Shown here in pieces: positions 37,586 to 46,482 of a stretch of 64,000 bases of DNA. Position 1 is the first letter of the stretch, and each line of letters starts with the position of its first letter. The stretch is from contig NZ_AJKI01000007.1 of the NCBI RefSeq assembly GCF_000259075.1, positions 62,001 to 126,000 on the forward strand, read 5' to 3'. This stretch comes from Marinilabilia salmonicolor JCM 21150. Its GTDB lineage: Bacteria; Bacteroidota; Bacteroidia; Bacteroidales; Marinilabiliaceae. Position numbers and translations under genes: made by a program. A model generated the notes under the pieces. That model ran no database searches, had not been told where the DNA came from, and saw only the letters and a list, made by a program, of their open reading frames with translations.

Positions 37586-37669
37586 TGCCCAGAACAGGAC
37601 TCGAACCTGCACGGCCTTAAGGCCACCAGCCCCTCAAGCTGGCGTGTCTACCGATTTCACCATCTGGGC
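37586..37669 (-). tRNA. tRNA-Leu (anticodon GAG)
   Basis: Acceptor GCCCAGA pairs with TCTGGGC; anticodon stem CCAGC/GCTGG surrounds TTGAGGG (anticodon GAG). A long variable arm with GGCCTTAAGGCC marks a class II tRNA. CCA is not encoded. It lies 117 nt after tRNA-Gly(GCC) in one transcript. Confidence 0.95.
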
Positions 37670-37786
37670 AGTAGACAAAATAAAAACGAGATTTATCAAA
37701 TTTCATGATATATATCTCGTCAGAATTTAGAGCAAAAAAAGAAACTTCACTATGATTCGGCATAGCCTTCTCGTCCCTTTTTTCTG

Positions 37787-37859
<73 letters not shown>

Positions 37860-37931
37860 ATTTAAATAATTACTCATTACTGAATGAGAATGCCGATGTT
37901 TTAGTGAATTCTTTAATTCCAACAGCGTGTG

Positions 37932-37960
37932 CAAAGGTATAAATTTTTTGTTTCCACAAA
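37932..37960 (-). promoter_or_regulatory. Consensus promoter of the tRNA-Gly/tRNA-Leu operon
   Basis: On the minus strand TTTG (37957-37960), a 17-nt spacer and TACCTTTG (37932-37939) are an exact match to TTTG-N17-23-TAnnTTTG. It is the best promoter in the window and calibrates the others. Confidence 0.85.
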
Positions 37961-38069
37961 ATAGTTTTTCAAATAAAAATGTGCTCTCAGGTCAGGAAAA
38001 AAGGCTAATGACCTCATTTTCTGACAAAAAAATATTGAAAAAAAAACATTGGTGTCCGGTTAAAAAATT

Positions 38070-38098
38070 GAGATTGCTTCACTACGTTCGCAATGACG
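38070..38098. repeat. Short dispersed repeat, forward copy
   Basis: The 29-nt segment contains ATTGC and GCAAT as a spaced inverted repeat with CTTCACTACG between. A degraded reverse copy lies at 43122-43150. The rest of 37961-38403 has no gene; TAATTTTG at 38287-38294 is a possible -7 box for the next gene, 109 nt upstream of its start. Confidence 0.5.
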
Positions 38099-38403
38099 GA
38101 CCTTTGCAGGATATTGGGGGTTGGTAGGGGGTGATTTTTAAGTTTTAAAAAGAATGCTTTATCCTGCCCATGCATGCCTGTATGATAATCGAATTTTCTT
38201 ACCATAAGAAACTGTTTTTGTGGTTAGCTATAAAAATATCATACTCGTTTCGTTTTTTTAAAAGCATCAAAATGCTATATTCGTTGTAATTTTGTATGAA
38301 AAAGCTCTATACACATGACATTGGGTTAATTTTTAGCCATAAAGATTAACTCAAATGCTTTTTTTACGTAGAAATAAAAACGACTAATTTAATATACAGT
38401 AAA

Positions 38404-39855
38404 ATGGCTGGCATATTTGGATCACTTTTTGGCGGAAAATTTCCGGACACCGTAAAGTTTGAAGCGGAGCAAAACCAATTACAGGATGATTATAAGAGAT
38501 TTAAAGAGATCGAATCATCTGCTTTGCTTCAACGCTACCGGGAGCTTGATCAGGAGATTCATTCCGGTGAGTTTGAAAAACGAGTCAATGACTTAAAAAA
38601 TAAAAAGTTTAAAGACACGGAAGAATTCAAACATCTGGAGCGATACAAGCAACTGAGCAAAAGCACTGATATTAAAACTTATCTGAAGTTTAAAAGCTCC
38701 GGTAAGGCAAGGAAAGTTGAAGAAACTCTCGAATCGGAGCGATACGAAAGATTTCGTGAATTGGAAAAGTTTGTCAACTCTCCCGAATTTTTCAAAGAAA
38801 AATCGGGACCAGACTTCAAAAAGTCTGATGCCTACCACAATTACAAAGAATATAAGAGACTTAAAAATGATCGCTCTGTAAAATGGACAGTTAAAACGGA
38901 GAAATCATCCCAGTATCAGATTTACAAAAGGCTCCGGGAAAGTGACAGAATAAACGAATATTACAATCTGCAAGCAGCTGTTGAAGCCCCAGATTTTAAG
39001 CAATTTAAGGCTGATATGGAGGACAAAAACCGATTCAGGAAATCAGATGAAGCTGCATTAATTAAAGAATTTGAAGAGTTAAAAAAACAACCGGATATTG
39101 TTTGGTATCATAAAGTAAAAGAGAAAAATCCATTTGAAGAACTTAAAAAATGGGAACTTACTTTTGAGGATAATTTTGACAGTGCCTCTCTGGATTCCGA
39201 AAAATGGATTACAGGTTACTATTGGGGAAAAGCTCTGATGAATGACTCTTATGTTCTTGAAGGTGAGCATCAGATGTTTAAAGATGAAAACATTGATCTT
39301 CGTGATTCCTCTTTAAGGATAAGGGTGCAGCCTGAAGTCTCCAAGGGAAAGGTTTGGAATCCAACCTGGGGATTCCGTGAAAAGGAGTTTGAATACACCT
39401 CAGGAATGATAAGTACCGGACAAAGTTTCAGGCAACAATTCGGACGTTTCGAAGCTAAAGTCAGATTTACAAATTCTTTTCCTGTGCTGAATGCATTTTG
39501 GATGGTTGGAGAGCGAATGACGCCACACATCGACATTTTCAAGACCATTTACCCCGGAGGACGGATGATAGAGGCAGGAATCATTTCAGATGTTCAGGGA
39601 AAAGGAATTACCGAATCAACGAAAAAAGTGAACGGGGCAAAATTCGTCAATAAATACTTTATTTACTCTTTTGAGTGGTCTGAAAACGAAATGGTTTGGA
39701 GCATCAATGGTGTTGAAATATATCGTCAGACGCACAATATTCCTAAAGAACCAATGTATCTGACCTTCTCTTGTACCTTGCCGGAAGAGCCGGGTGACAA
39801 ACATCTTCCCTCCGAAATGGAAGTCGATTGGGTTAAGTGTTATCAACGGATTTAA
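38404..39855 (+). CDS. Cytosolic GH16-fold protein without catalytic glutamates, with three N-terminal repeats
   Basis: Protein of 483 residues with no signal peptide, lipobox or membrane helix. The N-terminal part (about 1-245) is charged and helical and consists of three diverged repeats of about 60 residues, at 42-99, 114-169 and 183-242. Each shows Y-x-x-L/E-L, then S/A-P/G-x-F, F-K/R-K/D-S/T, and a K/E-x-L-K-rich helix ending in D-I/R-x-W/Y. The C-terminal part (about 250-483) is a GH16 concanavalin-like jelly roll: FEDNFD...LDSEKW, GRFEAKVRF, AFWMVG, YFIYSFEWSENEMVWSINGVEIY, MEVDWVKCY. The catalytic motif E-x-D-x-x-E is replaced by HIDIFK (375-380), so nucleophile and acid/base are gone while the Asp remains. 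A binding or scaffold role is inferred; the true function is unknown. Confidence 0.85.
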   Translation: MAGIFGSLFGGKFPDTVKFEAEQNQLQDDYKRFKEIESSALLQRYRELDQEIHSGEFEKRVNDLKNKKFKDTEEFKHLERYKQLSKSTDIKTYLKFKSSGKARKVEETLESERYERFRELEKFVNSPEFFKEKSGPDFKKSDAYHNYKEYKRLKNDRSVKWTVKTEKSSQYQIYKRLRESDRINEYYNLQAAVEAPDFKQFKADMEDKNRFRKSDEAALIKEFEELKKQPDIVWYHKVKEKNPFEELKKWELTFEDNFDSASLDSEKWITGYYWGKALMNDSYVLEGEHQMFKDENIDLRDSSLRIRVQPEVSKGKVWNPTWGFREKEFEYTSGMISTGQSFRQQFGRFEAKVRFTNSFPVLNAFWMVGERMTPHIDIFKTIYPGGRMIEAGIISDVQGKGITESTKKVNGAKFVNKYFIYSFEWSENEMVWSINGVEIYRQTHNIPKEPMYLTFSCTLPEEPGDKHLPSEMEVDWVKCYQRI

Positions 39856-39978
39856 TACCAAACGATTACAAAGAATTAAGGCTGTAGTTCAAAAGAAGGG
39901 TTTTTCTAAAGTCCCCGAATGGGGGCAAATTTAATTAATCCACGGTACACGTGCCCGGGGAGGGATGTCAGGGACTAG

Positions 39979-40095
39979 CCTGCTTTATACATAAGGCAGG
40001 TATGATGTGAACAGGCTGAAAGCCTGATAGCAATATTGCCCCAGGCTATTTCTTAAAAATCTTTGGCCTTTTAAAAACGCAACAACCTTATATAT
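39979..40095. repeat. Dispersed intergenic repeat, copy B
   Basis: Diverged copy of the element at 5700-5822, in the same orientation. It has AGGCT-GAA-AGCCT as a perfect palindrome and GCAATATTGC where copy A has GGGCAACGCCC: a different sequence that still forms a palindrome. The rest of the 39856-40218 gap has CCCC-GAAT-GGGG near 39915 and no gene. Confidence 0.55.
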
Positions 40096-40218
40096 TCCTT
40101 TTAAAGAAATACATATATATAACCAATAGAAATTAAGGTTTCTACTTAAGATGACGCAATTTTACAGCATTTTACTAATTGCAGGGGATGTTTTTTGAAA
40201 TAGAACGTATGTATATAA

Positions 40219-42003
40219 TTAAAAATACATCAGACTAAGAACCGTGATAGTAACAATCATATAAATAATGGTCAGCGGAAAACCTATCTTAAAGAAATCC
40301 TTAAAATTATAATTTCCCGGACCATAGACCATCAGATTGGTTTGGTAACCGATTGGGGTAATAAAATTGGCAGCTGCAGCAAAAGAAACCACCAGGGCGA
40401 ACGGTTCAGGTTCCAGTCCGAGTGTTTTGGCAGCCGTCAGTGAAATAGGAAACACAATGGCAACAGCTGCTTTATTTGTGATGTAAGCCGCCAAGACCGC
40501 AGTCATCAGGTAAATCCCAAAAAGCAAGGTAACACGGCCGAATGGCAGAAAAACACTGATAATCAGGTCCGCAACCATATCTGCCACCCCGGTTTTGATC
40601 ATGGCAGTTCCCAAAGCCAGTGACATGGCAATAATTACGGCAAGATTGTAATCAATACTTTTGGGCATATCCTTGGGAGATACAATTTTGAGTGTGGAAA
40701 CCACAATCAGTACCACAAACAAACCAATAAATAAAGGAACCAGCTTAATTGCAGCCAGAAGAATGGCAAGCAATGTACCACCCAGTAAGGTGTATATTTT
40801 GTATTTTTCCGTGCGATTAAATTCCCGGATTTTTGAAATCAGATAAAAATCCTGTTCACTCTCGGCACGACTCATAAATGCCTCTCCTACCAAAAGCATC
40901 AAAACGTCTCCCGCTTTTAGTTTTGCCTCATCTATTTTTCCAACAACACGTTCACCATTTCTGTGCAATGCAAGCAGTGCAGAGTCGAAACGTCCTCTGA
41001 AATTTACTTCTTTAACTGTTTTGGTTATGAGAGAAGAATTGTGTGAAACTACGACTTCCACCACCTGTGTTTTCTTCAGTTTGGACATCATCCCGACTGA
41101 TGGCAGAGTCAATCCGCAATTTTCCGATAGCAGCCGAACCACATTTTTGTTTTCTCCGGCAAAACGTAATAAATCTCCTTCCTGAAGTCTGAAATTATCC
41201 GAAAGTAGTTGGTATATCCTGTTGCCTCTGATTATTTCTATCAATACCAACCCATCCATATCGCGGATTTCTGATTCCTCCAGGGTCTGACCAACCAAAT
41301 GACTGTTTCGTCGAACTTCAGCTTCAACAAGGTATTTTCTTTCGGCACTGGAATACTCTTCCATCACACTTTTTCTGTCGGGCAGCAGCTTGTATGAATA
41401 GAAGTAGAGATAGGCCATTCCAATGATCAGCATGGGAAAACCAACCCAAAAGAAATCAAACATCCCCAGTGAGGGCATATCCGGAAAAATCTTCTGATCA
41501 ACCACCATACCATTAACGATCAGATTGGTGGATGTTCCGATCAGCGTAACACAACCGCCAAGAATTGCCGCATAAGAGAGTGGCATAAGCAGTTTGGACG
41601 GCGCAATATTGTTTCGACGGCTCCATTGATGTACATAAGGCATCATAACCGCCACCAAAGGAGTGTTGTTCAGAAATGCAGAGAATCCACCCACCCAGAT
41701 CATCATCCTGGCAAGAAAACCTTTGTATTTCATGGATCTGGGAAATGCTTTTTCAAAAATGGCTTCTATGACAGATGTTTGCCGGATGGTATCTCCCAGA
41801 AGCAACAGCATGATAATGACTGCAATCTGTTCGTTGGCAAAACCGGCAAGAATTTCGGAAGGTGTCAGGATTTTAAAAATTCCCAGCACCATAATGGCAA
41901 TGAAGAAGGTAAAAGCAGCCCCCATCAGTTCCCGGTAGAGGGAAATCAGTATAAATGCAAGTACCAGAAATACAAGTATTACATCAAATGTGGGGACACT
42001 CAT
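40219..42003 (-). CDS. SLC13-family permease with two RCK C-terminal (TrkA-C) domains
   Basis: Inner-membrane anion or dicarboxylate/sulfate-type transporter of 594 residues, probably Na+-coupled; the substrate is unknown. The N-terminal half (about 1-205) has some five hydrophobic segments and the SLC13 blocks GGFSAFLNNTPLVAVMMP and GCVTLIGTSTNLIVNG. A cytosolic insert (about 210-380) holds two TrkA-C domains (ending near LLRFAGENKNV and LMLLVGEAFM), which usually bind a regulatory ligand. The second transporter half (about 405-594) repeats the pattern with AAYITNKAAVAIVFP and NFITPIGYQTNLMVYGPG. It stands alone, divergent from mazG. Confidence 0.9.
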   Translation of the reverse strand: MSVPTFDVILVFLVLAFILISLYRELMGAAFTFFIAIMVLGIFKILTPSEILAGFANEQIAVIIMLLLLGDTIRQTSVIEAIFEKAFPRSMKYKGFLARMMIWVGGFSAFLNNTPLVAVMMPYVHQWSRRNNIAPSKLLMPLSYAAILGGCVTLIGTSTNLIVNGMVVDQKIFPDMPSLGMFDFFWVGFPMLIIGMAYLYFYSYKLLPDRKSVMEEYSSAERKYLVEAEVRRNSHLVGQTLEESEIRDMDGLVLIEIIRGNRIYQLLSDNFRLQEGDLLRFAGENKNVVRLLSENCGLTLPSVGMMSKLKKTQVVEVVVSHNSSLITKTVKEVNFRGRFDSALLALHRNGERVVGKIDEAKLKAGDVLMLLVGEAFMSRAESEQDFYLISKIREFNRTEKYKIYTLLGGTLLAILLAAIKLVPLFIGLFVVLIVVSTLKIVSPKDMPKSIDYNLAVIIAMSLALGTAMIKTGVADMVADLIISVFLPFGRVTLLFGIYLMTAVLAAYITNKAAVAIVFPISLTAAKTLGLEPEPFALVVSFAAAANFITPIGYQTNLMVYGPGNYNFKDFFKIGFPLTIIYMIVTITVLSLMYF

Positions 42004-42227
42004 AAGATCTTGTTTTCTCAGTTTTCAGGGGGTGCAAGTTAAAACTATTTTCGTAAAAATTAACAAATCTGTTTTTAAAACCATTCCCACTCATGGTGTT
42101 TAATATTGCCAAAAACTCTACCGACGAATAATTTCTCATCAAATTCTAAATTACTACTTTTGATGACTAAACTGATTTAAAGCAATTCACAGATATTTTT
42201 TCATCCAGCTTTTAATTCAATAAATCA

Positions 42228-43004
42228 ATGCAAGAAAAGAAAGAATCCTTTGGCCGGTTACTTGAAGTAATGGACGAGTTGCGCGAAAAATGTCCCTGGG
42301 ATCGGGAACAAACCAATGAATCGTTGCGAACATTAACGATTGAAGAGACTTATGAACTGGCCGATGCTATATTAGACGGCTCACAGGATGCCATCCGCAA
42401 AGAACTGGGAGACTTGCTTCTTCACATTGTATTTTATTCAAAAATAGGTGAAGAAAAGGAGACTTTCTCCATCAAAGAGGTTATTGACTCGCTTATTGAA
42501 AAACTCATCTATCGGCATCCACACATTTTTGGCGAAACAGAGGTGAAAGATGCACGTGAGGTGGAACAAAACTGGGAGGCACTCAAACTGAAAGAGAAAG
42601 ACGGAAATCGTTCGGTGTTGGCTGGTGTGCCTAAATCGTTGCCGGCCATGGTAAAGGCCAACAGGATTCAGGACAAAGCCAGGGGGATGGGATTTGACTG
42701 GGAAAAACGTGAACAGGTTTGGGATAAAGTGCAGGAAGAGCTGGAAGAGTTGAAGACGGAAATGATTAAAAACGATCAGGATGCCATTGAAGATGAGTTT
42801 GGTGATCTCTTTTTCTCGCTTATCAATGCAGCCCGGCTCTATGGCGTTAATCCCGAAAATGCACTGGAACGAACCAATCAGAAGTTCATTAAACGCTTTA
42901 ATTATCTGGAACGAAAAACGATAAAACAGGGCATAGATCTTAAAAAACTTTCCCTGGCAGAGATGGATGAGATTTGGAATGAAGCAAAACGGGAGGAATA
43001 TTGA
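42228..43004 (+). CDS. mazG: Nucleoside triphosphate pyrophosphohydrolase MazG
   Basis: Hydrolyses (d)NTPs to monophosphate and pyrophosphate, a house-cleaning role. The 258 residues contain two MazG domains. The first (about 10-115) has CPWDREQT, the metal-binding EETYELADAI and KELGDLLLH; the second (about 150-258) has RGMGFDWE, EELEELK and EDEFGDLFFSLINAARL. Length and both domains match E. coli MazG at about 263. A -7 box TACTTTTG lies at 42155-42162, leaving a leader of about 60 nt. No toxin-antitoxin pair is near. Confidence 0.95.
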   Translation: MQEKKESFGRLLEVMDELREKCPWDREQTNESLRTLTIEETYELADAILDGSQDAIRKELGDLLLHIVFYSKIGEEKETFSIKEVIDSLIEKLIYRHPHIFGETEVKDAREVEQNWEALKLKEKDGNRSVLAGVPKSLPAMVKANRIQDKARGMGFDWEKREQVWDKVQEELEELKTEMIKNDQDAIEDEFGDLFFSLINAARLYGVNPENALERTNQKFIKRFNYLERKTIKQGIDLKKLSLAEMDEIWNEAKREEY

Positions 43005-43121
43005 ATTCTGAGTTTGGCGTGCTGAGTTTAATCAAATAATAAATAATCATTATTGTTTCAGAAACCTATTTTGGGGTGAAAGTGATTGCCTGGCATTGAT
43101 TGAAAAATCATGAATAGTCGT

Positions 43122-43150
43122 GTCATTGGTAACATAGTGAAGCAATCTCA
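43122..43150. repeat. Short dispersed repeat, degraded reverse copy
   Basis: Its reverse complement matches 38070-38098 at most positions (GAGATTGCTTCACTA-G-T---CAATGAC). It lies between mazG and tag. Confidence 0.45.
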
Positions 43151-43215
43151 TTTTTTACTGAACCTGATTGATGAGAATTTTTTATTACAAGGGTTTTTCA
43201 GCGATGATCAGGGAA

Positions 43216-43797
43216 TTAGCAGCTCCCACCCCTATGCTCCAGGCTCTCTGCTCTTATAGCGCACTCAGTGACATGGTCATTTACCATTCCGGTGGCTTGC
43301 ATATGTGCATAAACAATGGTACTTCCAACAAATTTAAAACCTCTTTTCTTAAGGTCTTTGCTTATTTTATCGGATAGTGGTGTTGCAGCAGGAATCTCTT
43401 CCATGGTTTTAAAATGATTTACAATGGGAGAACCATTCACAAATCCCCAAATATAGTTGCTGAAGGAACCAAACTCTTCACGCACCTTCAGAAATGCCTG
43501 TGCATTAGTCACAGCAGCTCTGACTTTTAACTTGTTACGAATAATCCCCTCGTCCTCTATGAGGCGATTAAAATCTTTTTCCGTATATCGGGCAATTTTA
43601 TGAAAATCAAAGTTATCAAAAGCTTTTCTGAAATTTTCCCGCTTCCGAAGTATGGTAATCCAGCTCAATCCGGCCTGAAACCCTTCTAAAATTAGAAATT
43701 CGAAAAGTGTTTCATCGTCGAATACCGGCCTTCCCCATTCTTCATCATGGTATTTTACATATAATGGATCGGTCCCGCACCATTCACAACGTTTCAT
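43216..43797 (-). CDS. tag: DNA-3-methyladenine glycosylase I
   Basis: Removes 3-methyladenine from alkylated DNA, starting base-excision repair. Counting from ATG 43797 gives 193 residues and places the Zn ligands at C4, H17, H175 and C179, exactly the numbering of E. coli Tag, which decides the start against the ATG five codons upstream (43812). Other landmarks are YHDEEWGRPV (16-25), the substrate-pocket FQAGLSW near 41-47, and KKRGFKFVGSTIVYAHMQATGMVNDH near 150-175. The gene follows trkH on the same strand after a gap of about 40 nt and may be co-transcribed, though the functions are unrelated. Confidence 0.95.
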   Translation of the reverse strand: MKRCEWCGTDPLYVKYHDEEWGRPVFDDETLFEFLILEGFQAGLSWITILRKRENFRKAFDNFDFHKIARYTEKDFNRLIEDEGIIRNKLKVRAAVTNAQAFLKVREEFGSFSNYIWGFVNGSPIVNHFKTMEEIPAATPLSDKISKDLKKRGFKFVGSTIVYAHMQATGMVNDHVTECAIRAESLEHRGGSC

Positions 43798-43837
43798 TTC
43801 TTTAAAAGACATCTTCTTTTTTTTTATTAAAAAATTT

Positions 43838-45640
43838 CTACCCTATCATCAATTTGGCATTTGGATATCTGTAAGCTCCGGACATAATGCGACGGCTAAA
43901 GATTACCACCATTGTTAAAGATCCGATTCGTCCGACAAACATGGAAACAACCAGGATGATTTTCCCTGCTACCGAAAGATCTCCGGTAATTCCTAATGTT
44001 AGTCCAACTGTTCCCATTGCGGAGATTTGTTCAAAAAGAAGCTCACGAAATGAGAACCCCGGATTGGTAATTGCAAGCAGAATGGTAAAGATAAATAGAA
44101 AAGTAAGTGCTACAGCAATAATTGCGTAGGTTTTATTGACCGAAGCCCAGCGAATAGTTTTTTTATAAACCTCCACATGCTCCCGCCCCCGGATATTGGC
44201 CCATGCAGCTTTTAATGCCACAGCAAAGGTGGTAGTTTTAATACCCCCACCGGTGGAACCCGGACTGGCACCGACAAACATAAAAAGCATAAAAAATAAT
44301 AGTGTTGGGGTGGTTAGAATAGATGTATCAACAGTGTTAAAGCCTGCAGTTCGTGTGGTGGCTGACTGGAAAAAAGAAGCCACAATTTTACCTGCCAGAG
44401 AATGATCTTTCAACGTATTGTTGTATTCAAAAGCAAAGAATAATATTGCCCCTGAAACCAACATCCAGAATGTAATGGTCAATACAACCCTGGAGTTAAC
44501 CGTTAATTTTCGCCATAAGATATTTTTTCTTTGGCGGTAGGCGGGGTTTGTAAAGACATCCTGCAGTACAATAAAACCTAGTCCCCCAACAACGATCAAA
44601 ACCATAATGACAAGCTGCGCTCCATACTGAAAACGTACTGGTGCTTCAAATAATCCATTGGTAAAAAGTGAAAAGCCTGCATTGTTGAAAGCAGAAACAG
44701 AATGAAAAACAGAAAAGAAAATTCGTTCAACCGAGTCCTGAAAACCAACCTGATTGCCCCATAAAAAGTACAACAATACCGCACCGGCTATCTCAAAACT
44801 CAAACTGTAAAAAATTACCTTTCTCAGAATCCCCGTCAGACTTCCGATATGCTCTGTATCCAGCACATCCTTTAGTATACTGGATGTATATAAGCTACCG
44901 CTTTTTCGGTAAAAAGAACCAATAAAAGTTGCAATGGTAAGCATATTGAGCCCTCCAAGCTGAAAAAGAAGCATGATTATCAATTGTCCCCGGAAAGTAA
45001 AAAATGTGGCAGTATCCTGAACAATCAGGCCGGTAACACAACTGGCGCTGGCAGATGTAAATAAAGCGTCAACCCAGGATATGGTACTGTACGTCATTTC
45101 AGGCATTTTAAGTAGTACGGTACCCGTTAGTATCAGAATAAGGAATGAGAGTGCCAGAAAAGCACCGGGACTGATGTGCAGCTTGCGCATGTTCATGGAT
45201 TCACGCCCTGTTTCCCGGAGAACAACCACCCAGAAAATGCTCTGAACCAGTATGAAGTATCCCTGAACCGACAAGCCGGCCAATAGAGACACCTGGAACA
45301 GCCAGGCTTTCCCGAAAATAAAATATACTATTGATTCACTGAGAATGAGAAGCATAATAAAACCTTCCCAGATATTTTCTCGCAGGAATTTTTTCGGGTT
45401 GAAATCAAAAAATACCCGAAAACAAAACTGTAGAAGAAAAAAATCAAGAACCCGATGTAATTGAAAAATAAGATCAGCAGTAGTTACATTATCGGGTGAG
45501 AAGCCAAAAAAATGAATGATAAAGTAGATACCGGCCAAACCGGCAATAATAGACAAGACATTCATTACGCGAAAAAAATTCGTCCTGATGTCGAACAAGA
45601 AAATATTGATTCGTTCGCGCAGGTTTCTTAACCGCCCCAT
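43838..45640 (-). CDS. trkH: Trk/Ktr-type potassium uptake channel subunit
   Basis: K+-translocating membrane subunit of the TrkH/KtrB superfamily, 600 residues, longer than KtrB (about 450) because of three to four extra N-terminal helices (about 1-150). Four pore repeats are visible by their selectivity-filter glycines: SASCVTGLIVQD near 200, SVSAFNNAGFS near 316, TTRTAGFNTVD near 428 and ISAMGTVGLTLG near 550. Its ATG directly follows the TAA of trkA, so the two are translationally coupled and the gating subunit is made in step. Confidence 0.92.
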   Translation of the reverse strand: MGRLRNLRERINIFLFDIRTNFFRVMNVLSIIAGLAGIYFIIHFFGFSPDNVTTADLIFQLHRVLDFFLLQFCFRVFFDFNPKKFLRENIWEGFIMLLILSESIVYFIFGKAWLFQVSLLAGLSVQGYFILVQSIFWVVVLRETGRESMNMRKLHISPGAFLALSFLILILTGTVLLKMPEMTYSTISWVDALFTSASASCVTGLIVQDTATFFTFRGQLIIMLLFQLGGLNMLTIATFIGSFYRKSGSLYTSSILKDVLDTEHIGSLTGILRKVIFYSLSFEIAGAVLLYFLWGNQVGFQDSVERIFFSVFHSVSAFNNAGFSLFTNGLFEAPVRFQYGAQLVIMVLIVVGGLGFIVLQDVFTNPAYRQRKNILWRKLTVNSRVVLTITFWMLVSGAILFFAFEYNNTLKDHSLAGKIVASFFQSATTRTAGFNTVDTSILTTPTLLFFMLFMFVGASPGSTGGGIKTTTFAVALKAAWANIRGREHVEVYKKTIRWASVNKTYAIIAVALTFLFIFTILLAITNPGFSFRELLFEQISAMGTVGLTLGITGDLSVAGKIILVVSMFVGRIGSLTMVVIFSRRIMSGAYRYPNAKLMIG

Positions 45641-46333
45641 TTACTGATTTATTTCGATAAATCGTTCAACATGATCTCTTTTCCCAAAAAGAACCAGAGA
45701 GTCGTTATCCCGAATGAGACTTTCTCCTTTGGGAATGCCATAGATGTGCTGTTCACGCACCATCTCCCCTTTTCTTTCAACTTCCACGCTTCTTTTCATT
45801 GTAATCAAATTCAAATGATAGCGACGTCGAAGATCAATGTCTATAAGTGAACGGCCAATTACATCGGGAGGGGCAGCAATTTCCATAATGCAAAACTCGT
45901 CCGGCAGATCCAGATACGAGACGATTGAGGGGTTTATCAATCTTTCTGCAACGTTGATTCCCACTTCATCTTCAGGAGAAAGAATCTCTTTTACGCCGAT
46001 TTTTTCCAGTATAACACGCTGATTTTTCCCCCGGGCACGAGCCATTATCCTTTTTACACCAATGTCCATCAAAAGGGTGGTACAAAGCAGTAGTTGTTCA
46101 AAGTCCTCCCCAATTGCCACAACTACCGCATCAAAATCAAGAATACCTTGTGATAGTAAGGTCCTTTTATCGGTGGCATCCATTGCCACTGCCAGAGCTA
46201 CACGGTCGCCCATTTCTTCAATAATGTGCTCACTGCGGTCGATGGCCATGACTTCAGCCCCTTTTTTAGTCAGTGATTTCGCAATGGCCATACCAAACTG
46301 GCCCATTCCTATAACCGCTATTTTCTGCGCCAT
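45641..46333 (-). CDS. trkA: Trk/Ktr-type potassium uptake regulatory subunit
   Basis: Cytosolic RCK ring protein that gates TrkH in response to bound nucleotide. The 230 residues hold one TrkA-N Rossmann domain (about 1-140, nucleotide loop VIGMGQFG at 7-14, acidic D32 at the end of beta-2, MDATDKRTL) and one TrkA-C domain (about 145-230). A single RCK unit is the KtrA type, unlike E. coli TrkA with two. It is the first gene of trkA-trkH, with stop and start codons abutting. Confidence 0.93.
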   Translation of the reverse strand: MAQKIAVIGMGQFGMAIAKSLTKKGAEVMAIDRSEHIIEEMGDRVALAVAMDATDKRTLLSQGILDFDAVVVAIGEDFEQLLLCTTLLMDIGVKRIMARARGKNQRVILEKIGVKEILSPEDEVGINVAERLINPSIVSYLDLPDEFCIMEIAAPPDVIGRSLIDIDLRRRYHLNLITMKRSVEVERKGEMVREQHIYGIPKGESLIRDNDSLVLFGKRDHVERFIEINQ

Positions 46334-46482
46334 ATGTGATCTAGATTATAGGAACGAAAGTATCAAAAAATACTCCAAAGTGCAATTAGGAATTCATCAT
46401 GAAGAATGATTTTACCTCTGCGGCATAAATACGATTAAAGATTTGTTCTATATTGCCGAAATAAACCTCAAATATTTAACTC

